From assembly GCA_021734005.1 (NCBI GenBank), contig JAIPJV010000025.1:1-12945 (forward strand): a stretch of 12,945 nucleotides of DNA, written 5' to 3'. The notes below the pieces were generated by a model. That model saw nothing but the letters and a program-made list of their open reading frames with translations, had not been told where the DNA came from and made no database searches. Every line of letters begins with the position of its first letter. The stretch's first letter is position 1. The position numbers were made by a program, and so were the translations under genes. The stretch is from Fidelibacterota bacterium (GTDB taxonomy: Bacteria > Fidelibacterota > UBA2242 > JAFGTP01). Below, piece by piece: positions 7,141-12,945 of this stretch.

Positions 7141-9270
7141 TTATTGAAAGAAATAGGATAATCTGAGAAAAACACTTTGATCAAAATAGAATTTATCAAA
7201 ATTCTCCGGATCACTATTGATATCAATTCGATAATAAACAGAAATATATTTGAAAAGCCGAAGATTAAAATCATTTTCCCAATCGAAGTTAATATTAGAA
7301 CTACCTTCAAAGGGTACCAGAAGGTCAGCATTGGTGCGGTAACTTAAATTAAAAGGCAGATTGAAATTACCGACTAGAGAAAATTCAGTTCCTGTATTAT
7401 AAATTGTTTTATTTTCCTGATATAATCTATAGGCGGTCTCTTCTCCCGCTGGTGTATAGCTGGCATGGGCCAATTCATAGACTCCATCCATAAAAGACTG
7501 ACGCAGACCAAATCCAGAGCGTAGATTGAGGTGGATTTGAGGACGGTTAAACAGGCGGAAATTAACACCCACGCCCTCTTTCATTTGAAGTGGATAAATA
7601 TAAGGGGTAGTTAGCATACGGGTCTGGTTGATGTCACTTTCTACAATTTTACCATTTGTATTTTTTTTCAGGTAATTAAATTCCTTGTCAGCGACGTAAA
7701 AGCCCTGGAAAAAATGAGAGTTGGCATCAAAACGACCATACAACCCCAGATAATTAGACAAAAAATAAATAAAAGTATTTTTGACATCAATATTGTCAAG
7801 ACTTTTCCGAAAGGCTTCGTCATTATCCCGGGTGGTTCCAAATTCTGATAAATGCCTCAAGCGATAGTAAAAAGGCATTTTATTGTAAATGATATAATTC
7901 TCAAACTGGGTTGTTAGAATAATTGAATTATCAGGTGTGTCTTCAGCTTCTCTGTTGTTGACATTCATATTAAGATTGGCGTGGAGAGCATTGGAAGTTT
8001 GCCAGTTGCCTGCTATGCGGGTACGGGTGAATTCTCCCAAAACTCCCGCCCCGGTCAAACCTGTAGGTGTATTATTCTCATCCAGTTCTACGACCAGAGA
8101 AATATATTCAACTTGCCCTTTTTTTAGATATACAGTGGTAAAATTTCGATAGGTATTAAAAGGCTCATTGTTAATTGTGATTTTATATAGACCCGGCTTG
8201 AGAACCCAGACTTTTTGCTGTTCTCCTAGCTCTTTTTCTACTGGAAAATGGGTTCCGTAACTTTCTCCTGTTTTGGCATCAAAAATTTCGTAACGAACCT
8301 GAATATAATTTCTATTTTCATCAATCACATCGACCAGCATACAGGACCAGTCTGGCTCAACAATAGTTTTGTGATGAGGCCTGACTGTTACCTTTTCACT
8401 CATCATTTGGTCATCCCGTCCTGATCCGAACTTGATTGTATATTCACCTTCTGGAAGAGGTACTGATTCACCCATTTCAGCACCTACATCAAGATCTTTG
8501 CCCTCTGAGTTAATTATCTTAAAGGGCGGCTCATTCCCGGATTCTGTTAGACTGGGTAATAGCAGTTGTCCCATTCTTTTGCCTTCTATCGTCGAATCCC
8601 GAACAAAATGGCGTTTTTCTATCATTTTTTCCTGGGGTGGTAATTGATATTGCGGTTTGAAGCGGGCCAGTATTTTTCTGATGAAAAGATTAGCTTCTTC
8701 CAGGAGAATATTATTAATTCTTTGCACAAAAACATCCATTTCAGCATTGGCGAGCCGGGTTTCTCGGCTGATTACATGGCGTACTAATTCCCGTCCGTTT
8801 TTATCATGGAGAACAAGATCCATAGCAAAATGAGCTTCGTTGATATTTTCCGAGTGAAATTGCTCTAGATTTTGCACATTGAGGCTGATCTCATAATCAG
8901 GATGAGACATGGAATATTCCCGCTGAATATTATCAAAAAGTTGATAGCGTTTCATGCGGGTAGCAATAAGGTCGGGGATAATTTCTTTGAGTTTTACGCC
9001 CCAGATATCATCCTGGGAATAGGTGATCTTCGGCCCAAAATAGCGAACAACAATATTATTCCTGTCATAGGGCTGATTAATATTGGCATCGTGAATCAAA
9101 ACAGTTCCGGATATAGGTTCGCTCTGGATCAGTTCTTTTTTTTCAGAATGGTCAAAATATTCCAGGATGTAATAGCGAGTTTGGACAAATTCCCGGGTGG
9201 AACAGGCCGCCAAAATTAGTACAATTATCAATAAAAAATATTTGATATTTTTATTCATTTTTGTTTTCAT
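7141..9270 (-). CDS. Outer-membrane lipoprotein: PqiC-like domain fused to a predicted beta-barrel
   Basis: Probable outer-membrane component of the MCE lipid transporter. The 709 residues begin with a lipoprotein signal (lipobox LAAC, C23; Ser at +2 favours outer-membrane sorting). Residues about 30-205 resemble the ABC-type transport auxiliary lipoprotein family (PqiC/DUF330), with RYYILEY near the start, then INQPYDRNNIVVRY (64-77) and W90 before a helix. Residues about 215-405 look like two small beta-sandwich repeats of PEGA type, each ending in a turn such as PLPEGEYTIKF (271-281) and LKPGLYKITI (357-366). Residues about 410-709 show roughly a dozen amphipathic strands separated by polar loops and end in LRLSYFFQ, with the aromatic C-terminus usual for outer-membrane barrels. 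AGAGG seven bases before the ATG lies inside the end of mlaD, and the two genes touch (TAAATG). Normal PqiC proteins are about 190 residues. Domain limits and the barrel are inferred from pattern only. Confidence 0.8.
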   Translation of the reverse strand: MKTKMNKNIKYFLLIIVLILAACSTREFVQTRYYILEYFDHSEKKELIQSEPISGTVLIHDANINQPYDRNNIVVRYFGPKITYSQDDIWGVKLKEIIPDLIATRMKRYQLFDNIQREYSMSHPDYEISLNVQNLEQFHSENINEAHFAMDLVLHDKNGRELVRHVISRETRLANAEMDVFVQRINNILLEEANLFIRKILARFKPQYQLPPQEKMIEKRHFVRDSTIEGKRMGQLLLPSLTESGNEPPFKIINSEGKDLDVGAEMGESVPLPEGEYTIKFGSGRDDQMMSEKVTVRPHHKTIVEPDWSCMLVDVIDENRNYIQVRYEIFDAKTGESYGTHFPVEKELGEQQKVWVLKPGLYKITINNEPFNTYRNFTTVYLKKGQVEYISLVVELDENNTPTGLTGAGVLGEFTRTRIAGNWQTSNALHANLNMNVNNREAEDTPDNSIILTTQFENYIIYNKMPFYYRLRHLSEFGTTRDNDEAFRKSLDNIDVKNTFIYFLSNYLGLYGRFDANSHFFQGFYVADKEFNYLKKNTNGKIVESDINQTRMLTTPYIYPLQMKEGVGVNFRLFNRPQIHLNLRSGFGLRQSFMDGVYELAHASYTPAGEETAYRLYQENKTIYNTGTEFSLVGNFNLPFNLSYRTNADLLVPFEGSSNINFDWENDFNLRLFKYISVYYRIDINSDPENFDKFYFDQSVFLRLSYFFQ

Positions 9271-10245
9271 TTATTTACCTCTTGATCTCAAAAGCGCCCC
9301 TGGATTTTCTTTGATTCTTCTTGAAAATTCTCTAAGTATGGCCGATGTTTCCTCGATTGTGCTGATGGCTTCAATGAGGTCATCCCGTCCTTTTAAAACA
9401 GTCAGATCGATATTGTTTATGGTTCGGTTTAGGTCAACAAGAACTTTGTCAATACGATTGGCAATCGAATCGGTCCGGCTCTGAATATAACTGTAGCGAA
9501 TAGCAGAAAGGCTGTCAGTGAAGGCTTCCGTGTTCTGCAAAATTTTTAAGAGATCATCGGATTTGGCTACTCTATTTATATTGCGCATCGCAATCATAGT
9601 TGTATCGCTAAGAGCGGCTAACCGTTCTGTGGTTCGATCCAGATTAACGATTATATTATCGATTGATTCCCGATTATTAGCCAGAATAGTATTGAAATTG
9701 GAGACCAGAGTGTCAGCCTTTTTTAATAATGAAGTTACCTGTTCCCGGTTCTGTTCTCTAGTCAGATCGGTCAGATTGTTGATTAAATATTCCGTCTTAT
9801 TAGCGATTACTTCGGCTCGTCCGGTAATGTTTTCTATATAAGATTGTCCGGGTTGGATATAGCCTTCTGGGGGAATATTTTCTGCCTGATTACTGCCACC
9901 GGTCAATTCAATTTGCTTTAAACCGGTAATTCCCACTGAGACAAGTTTGGCCTGGACGTCTTCTTTGATGGGCATGTCTTTGCGAATGCCGACTTCAACG
10001 ATTATATTATTTATATTTTCTTCGTCAATAATAATATCTTCTACACGACCGACTGTCAGCCCGTGGTATTTTACTGTTGAACCAATATCAAGGCCGCTCA
10101 CAGAGGCATCTTTGTAATTAATATAATAGGTTGTACGCTCTTCAATTAATTTTTTACCGACCAGCAATGCCAGCATTAATATCAACAGGCTAATTGTTAT
10201 AAACAGGAATACACCAAAACGTATATTTCTGGCTCTGCTATTCAT
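9271..10245 (-). CDS. mlaD: MlaD-type MCE-domain protein with long helical tail
   Basis: This is the substrate-binding MCE protein, anchored in the inner membrane and expected to form a hexameric ring in the periplasm. From the ATG at 10245 it has 324 residues: a single membrane anchor (10-30), one MCE domain (about 38-118, with VSGLDIGSTVKYHGLTVGRV and VGITGLKQIELTGG), then about 185 mostly helical, coiled-coil-like residues. E. coli MlaD has only about 180 residues and no such tail. The frame could extend to a TTG at 10290, but AGAGG five bases before the ATG at 10245 and the fact that the anchor starts there favour the shorter form. It is the first gene of the operon, directly abutting the lipoprotein gene, so those two products are probably made in coupled fashion. 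Confidence 0.93.
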   Translation of the reverse strand: MNSRARNIRFGVFLFITISLLILMLALLVGKKLIEERTTYYINYKDASVSGLDIGSTVKYHGLTVGRVEDIIIDEENINNIIVEVGIRKDMPIKEDVQAKLVSVGITGLKQIELTGGSNQAENIPPEGYIQPGQSYIENITGRAEVIANKTEYLINNLTDLTREQNREQVTSLLKKADTLVSNFNTILANNRESIDNIIVNLDRTTERLAALSDTTMIAMRNINRVAKSDDLLKILQNTEAFTDSLSAIRYSYIQSRTDSIANRIDKVLVDLNRTINNIDLTVLKGRDDLIEAISTIEETSAILREFSRRIKENPGALLRSRGK

Positions 10246-10333
10246 TAAGACCTCTAAATTAAAAATTTTCTTATTATGCGTATTGTTCAAAAATCCTGAT
10301 TTATGAAGGGCGGTTGGGTAGCAAATGATTAAT

Positions 10334-10365
10334 AATTGAAATCATGATAATCAAATAATTCAATT
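10334..10365. repeat. AT-rich inverted repeat upstream of mlaD
   Basis: AATTGAA (10334-10340) and TTCAATT (10359-10365) are a perfect 7-base inverted repeat with 18 bases between, and the palindrome ATCATGAT (10341-10348) sits inside. It overlaps the candidate mlaD promoter, so it could be an operator. In such AT-rich DNA a chance occurrence is also likely. Confidence 0.35.
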
Positions 10366-10371
10366 TGACAA
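10344..10371 (-). promoter_or_regulatory. Candidate promoter of the MCE operon
   Basis: On the minus strand TTGTCA (10366-10371), a 16-base spacer and TATCAT (10344-10349) each match the sigma70 consensus at five of six positions. This would give a leader of roughly 90 bases before the mlaD ATG at 10245. It is the best match I saw in the region but the AT content makes it uncertain. Confidence 0.3.
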
Positions 10372-10460
10372 ATAAGTGATCCTATTCTCAAAACAATTTT
10401 TAACTTACCTAAAGCTATAATAAAAAATGAAACAGGCAAATTAAAAAATAAAATAATATT

Positions 10461-10490
10461 GGTTAAGGCTAAGGTTAAGGTTGAGGCTTA
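10461..10490. repeat. Degenerate hexamer tandem repeat (GGTTAA type)
   Basis: Five consecutive six-base units read GGTTAA, GGCTAA, GGTTAA, GGTTGA and GGCTTA. The array is much richer in G than the surrounding AT-rich DNA and has a strong purine/T strand bias. It is not inside a coding sequence. Its role is unknown; it could be a slipped-strand microsatellite or part of a dispersed repeat family. Confidence 0.7.
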
Positions 10491-10693
10491 AAAGGTGAAT
10501 GAGGTTATCCCCAATAAAACTAGATCACCTCTAGATCTGATACAATAGAATTAATTTATTTGATGAATACTTTGCAGAAAACTGATTAAGTGAATAAAAA
10601 TTAGAAAATATGCAAATAAATTCAATATCGCATCAAGGTTATTAAAAAAATAATAAAAATAGAATAATGATATTAAAAAATAAAATAGTTGCA

Positions 10694-10722
10694 TTGTTTA
10701 AAATTAAAGATTACTTTATAGA
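10694..10722 (+). promoter_or_regulatory. Candidate promoter for the DUF4954-glmS unit
   Basis: TTGTTT (10694-10699), a 17-base spacer and TATAGA (10717-10722) fit a sigma70-type promoter, about 125 bases before the DUF4954 start codon. Two TATAAT sequences nearer the gene (10810-10815, 10822-10827) lack any -35 partner. The exact start of transcription cannot be settled by eye in DNA this rich in A and T. Confidence 0.25.
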
Positions 10723-10762
10723 CAAGTTGTGATTACTGTTAAAATATAACGAGGACTGCTAA

Positions 10763-10785
10763 AATTTCAATTACATTATGAAATT
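10763..10785. repeat. Small inverted repeat upstream of the DUF4954 gene
   Basis: AATTTCA (10763-10769) and TGAAATT (10779-10785) form a perfect 7-base inverted repeat with a 9-base gap. It lies between the candidate promoter and the start codon, so it could be an operator or a leader hairpin. There is no following T run on either strand to make it a terminator. Chance is a real alternative. Confidence 0.35.
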
Positions 10786-10834
10786 AAAATAAAAATAATA
10801 AATAAATCATATAATAAAAAATATAATTTATAGC

Positions 10835-10840
10835 AAGGAG
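10835..10840 (+). promoter_or_regulatory. Strong ribosome binding site of the DUF4954 gene
   Basis: AAGGAG, eight bases before the ATG at 10849, fixes the start of the DUF4954 protein. Such a full Shine-Dalgarno match is uncommon in classical Bacteroidota, which bears on the taxonomic guess. Confidence 0.85.
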
Positions 10841-10848
10841 TTAGTAAA

Positions 10849-12843
10849 ATGGATGAAGATGAATATAGAAAATTAAAAACGTGTGAGATTGAAGTTCTTC
10901 AGGATAATGGCTGCAATGCTAGGGATTGGGATAAAATTGAGGTTCATGAGAAGTTTGATCCTAAACGGATAGCAGATGTTCATTTTTCCGGCCATATCAA
11001 ATTAGGATATTTCGATGATACGGTGACTTTAACTGGCGGTATTTGTTACAAAACTGGAATATATAAAACCACTCTTCACAATTGTGTGATTGGAAATAAT
11101 GTATTAATAGAGCACGTTGATAATTACATTGCCAATTACCAGATTGGGGATGATGTGATCATTAAAAATGTAGATATTATCGCAACTGATCTGGAGACAA
11201 GTTTTGGTAATGGTGTTCAAGTGGAGCCGCTCAACGAAGGCGGCGGCCGTCAATTTTCCATCTATGAAAAATTGAGTGCTCAGCTGGCTTATATTTTGAC
11301 CACTTTTCGGCATAATCCAAAGATGATAGAAAAATGCCGGAAAATGATTACCAGTTATGCAGAAGAATACATAGGTAAACCAGGCCGAATCGGTAGCAAT
11401 ACTCGAATTATGAACAGCGACACTATAAAAAATCTTCAATGTGGCGAATATGCTATAATTGAGGGAGCTAAGCGCCTTGATAATGGCACAATTACCAGTA
11501 CAAAACAGGCTCCTGTCAAACTGCAGCAGGGAATTGTAGCGGAAGATTTTATTATTTCTACTGGATCCACTCTGAAAGATGATGTGATTATCTCGGAAAC
11601 CTTTGTTGGTCAGGGTGTCAAAATGGGGCGACAATTCTCCTCTGAGAACTCCGTGTTTTTTGCAAATTGTGAAGGCTATCATGGTGAGGCCTGCTCAATT
11701 TTCGCCGGGCCTTTCACAGTTTCCCACCATAAATCCACGCTTTTAATTGCTGGTATGTTTTCCTTTTGCAATGCTGGGAGTGGCTCCAACCAAAGCAATC
11801 ACATGTACAAATTGGGCCCCAATCATCAGGGCGTTATCGAACGCGGCTCGAAAACAGCCAGCGATTCTTACATGCTCTATCCTATGAAAGTTGGCCCCTT
11901 TTCTTTGATAATGGGACGCCATTATCAGAATTCGGACACATCCAATTTACCATTTTCCTATCTATTTGAAGGTGATAATGAAAGTTTGATCATTCCCGGT
12001 GTGAATCTGACTAGTGTAGGAACTATTCGTGATGCTCGAAAATGGCCTAATCGGGATAGACGCAAATGTAAGAAAAAACTGGATCTGATCAATTTTTTCC
12101 TGCTGAGCCCCTTTACTGTTCAGAAAATGATTAATGGAAAACAGATTCTGAAAAATCTCAAAAAAACCACCGGCGTGACTTCTGATTTTTACTATTATAA
12201 CAATGTGAAAATTAAACGCGGCTCTCTGGAAAGAGGCATCAAATATTATGACATAGGAATTACGAAATATATTGGAAATTGTGTTGTTCGGCGTCTGGAG
12301 GAATCGGATTTTAATAATAAAGATGAATTTTATGAGATTATGAAAGCAAATTCAACAGTTGGCCAGGGGAGTTGGCTGGATATTTCCGGAATGATTGCTC
12401 CCGAGGAGAAAATTCTGGAGTTGGTGGAAAAAATTGAAAATGGTAGATTGCAGGATCTGGAAAGTATTGAAGATGAATTTAGCAATATTCATGATAATTT
12501 TTTCGAATATGAATGGAATTGGGCTGTAAAAATGATCGAAGAAATGCTGGGCAAAGCTATTACCAGCATTAGTATTTCAGAGTTTATTGAACTCATTGAA
12601 GACTGGAAAGATAATGTGGTCAAACTTGATAACATTCTCAAAGACGATGCTGCCAAAGAATTCTCCCGAAAAACTCAGGTCGGCTATGGCTATAATGGTG
12701 ATGATCAGGTCAGAGAACAGGATTTTGCCAATGTGATTGGAACATTTGAAGAAAATCAATTTGTAGGAATGATCGATGATCATATAGATCGAAAAATCCG
12801 CAAAAGTGAAGATGTCATTGCTAGTTTGAATCAAATCCAATAA
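10849..12843 (+). CDS. DUF4954-family protein, GlmU-like left-handed beta-helix
   Basis: A 664-residue cytoplasmic protein (no signal peptide or membrane helix) of a family I recognise as DUF4954, without an established function. Hexapeptide-like repeats of the left-handed beta-helix type, as in sugar-nucleotide acyltransferases, appear at about 78-112 (CVIGNNVLIEHV, YQIGDDVIIKNVDI) and again at about 195-310 (VIISETFVGQGVKMG, then a segment rich in small residues with paired His at 293-294). A conserved-looking core follows: NQSNHMYKLGPNHQG (314-328), SYMLYP (340-345) and GPFSLIMGRH (349-358). Residues about 400-664 are mainly helical and charged. The start is fixed by AAGGAG eight bases upstream. 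The glmS gene begins 19 bases after its stop codon, suggesting cotranscription and a role around amino-sugar or UDP-GlcNAc metabolism; that role is inference only. Confidence 0.85.
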   Translation: MDEDEYRKLKTCEIEVLQDNGCNARDWDKIEVHEKFDPKRIADVHFSGHIKLGYFDDTVTLTGGICYKTGIYKTTLHNCVIGNNVLIEHVDNYIANYQIGDDVIIKNVDIIATDLETSFGNGVQVEPLNEGGGRQFSIYEKLSAQLAYILTTFRHNPKMIEKCRKMITSYAEEYIGKPGRIGSNTRIMNSDTIKNLQCGEYAIIEGAKRLDNGTITSTKQAPVKLQQGIVAEDFIISTGSTLKDDVIISETFVGQGVKMGRQFSSENSVFFANCEGYHGEACSIFAGPFTVSHHKSTLLIAGMFSFCNAGSGSNQSNHMYKLGPNHQGVIERGSKTASDSYMLYPMKVGPFSLIMGRHYQNSDTSNLPFSYLFEGDNESLIIPGVNLTSVGTIRDARKWPNRDRRKCKKKLDLINFFLLSPFTVQKMINGKQILKNLKKTTGVTSDFYYYNNVKIKRGSLERGIKYYDIGITKYIGNCVVRRLEESDFNNKDEFYEIMKANSTVGQGSWLDISGMIAPEEKILELVEKIENGRLQDLESIEDEFSNIHDNFFEYEWNWAVKMIEEMLGKAITSISISEFIELIEDWKDNVVKLDNILKDDAAKEFSRKTQVGYGYNGDDQVREQDFANVIGTFEENQFVGMIDDHIDRKIRKSEDVIASLNQIQ

Positions 12844-12862
12844 AAAGAAAGGATGCTCAATA

Positions 12863-12945
12863 ATGTGTGGAATAGTAGGCTATATTGGTAACCGTGAAGT
12901 AAAAACTACACTCCTTGAAGGTTTGAAAAAGTTAGAATATCGAGG
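12863..12945 (+). CDS. glmS: Glucosamine-fructose-6-phosphate aminotransferase, N-terminus (3' end outside window)
   Basis: GlmS converts fructose 6-phosphate and glutamine to glucosamine 6-phosphate, the first committed step to UDP-GlcNAc, peptidoglycan and LPS. Only 27 codons are present, but MCGIVGYIGNREV followed by LLEGLKKLEYRG is the unmistakable class II glutamine amidotransferase start: Cys2 becomes the N-terminal nucleophile after Met removal. AGGA lies about nine bases before the ATG. It follows the DUF4954 gene by 19 bases with no promoter or terminator between. Confidence 0.95.
   Translation, partial: MCGIVGYIGNREVKTTLLEGLKKLEYR

Larger units (their letters stand above)
10291..10848. 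other. AT-rich divergent intergenic region without genes
   Basis: About 560 bases between the divergently transcribed mlaD and the DUF4954 gene. Base composition is strongly AT, with stops in all frames; I found no convincing coding sequence or structured RNA. It must hold the promoters of both blocks. Visible elements are an AT-rich inverted repeat (10334-10365), a short GGTTAA-type hexamer array (10461-10490), an isolated DnaA-box-like nonamer (10505-10513) and a small inverted repeat (10763-10785). Confidence 0.8.

Noticed and set aside
10246..10290. TTG at 10290 as the start of MlaD
   Set aside because: It has no ribosome site and would place 15 polar residues before the anchor; ATG at 10245 has AGAGG five bases upstream.
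10365..10393. TTGACA at 10365-10370 on the plus strand as the promoter of the DUF4954 gene
   Set aside because: No -10-like hexamer lies 16-18 bases downstream, and it is nearly 480 bases from the gene.
10505..10513. TTATCCCCA, one mismatch from the DnaA-box consensus, in AT-rich DNA as a possible replication origin
   Set aside because: Only one such nonamer was seen, there is no cluster, and no dnaA, dnaN, gyrB or gidA gene is nearby.
10499..10534. An 11-codon reading frame (ATG AGG TTA...) preceded by AAGG as a possible leader peptide
   Set aside because: The spacing to the ATG is only three bases, there is no regulated gene or attenuator downstream, and so short a frame is expected by chance.
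11104..11682. A 192-codon open frame on the minus strand
   Set aside because: It lies wholly inside the DUF4954 gene in antisense, has no ribosome site and no recognisable protein pattern.
1..12945. CRISPR arrays, insertion sequences, integrases, prophage or toxin-antitoxin genes
   Set aside because: No regular direct repeats with spacers, no transposase or integrase motifs and no attachment-type repeats at the tRNA were seen.

Overview
The window reads as bacterial chromosome from a Gram-negative (diderm) organism with fairly low GC. The outer-membrane lipid-transport genes, several exported lipoprotein or signal-peptide proteins, a GH20 hexosaminidase of Bacteroidetes-like type and a DUF4954-type left-handed beta-helix protein point to the Fibrobacterota-Chlorobi-Bacteroidota (FCB) group or a relative such as Cloacimonadota or Marinimicrobia. 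Clear Shine-Dalgarno sequences (AAGGAG, AGAGG, GGAG) before many genes argue against a classical Bacteroidota genome. This placement is inference from gene content; no marker in the window settles it.

Layout. From 1 to about 10245 every gene is on the minus strand; from 10849 to the end genes are on the plus strand. The two blocks diverge from a roughly 560-base, very AT-rich gap. Reading the minus strand in its own direction (right to left): (i) an MCE-family lipid transport operon, mlaD (10245-9271), a lipoprotein/beta-barrel fusion (9270-7141), a STAS-MlaE permease fusion (7099-6032) and the MlaF ATPase (6021-5299); (ii) a short gap with a possible weak terminator and a good sigma70-like promoter; (iii) pgk, tpiA and secG in a tight cluster, followed without a visible terminator by tRNA-Leu(GAG) and an exported TPR protein, ending in a strong rho-independent terminator (1293-1323); (iv) a GH20 beta-N-acetylhexosaminidase behind its own likely promoter, cut off by the left edge. 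On the plus strand lie a 664-residue DUF4954/GlmU-like beta-helix protein and, 19 bases after it, the first 27 codons of glmS.

How the genes work together. The MCE operon encodes a complete inner-membrane ABC module (MlaF ATPase, MlaE permease with the MlaB-like STAS domain fused on, MlaD substrate-binding ring with a long helical tail). It also encodes what looks like its own outer-membrane end: a PqiC-like lipoprotein domain that continues into an apparent outer-membrane beta-barrel. This fusion is the most unusual element here and could form a self-contained envelope-spanning lipid conduit. pgk-tpiA supply two consecutive glycolytic enzymes; secG and the tRNA appear to ride in the same transcript. 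The DUF4954-glmS pair suggests a link between the uncharacterised beta-helix protein and amino-sugar (UDP-GlcNAc) synthesis.

No CRISPR array, insertion sequence, prophage or toxin-antitoxin module was seen.
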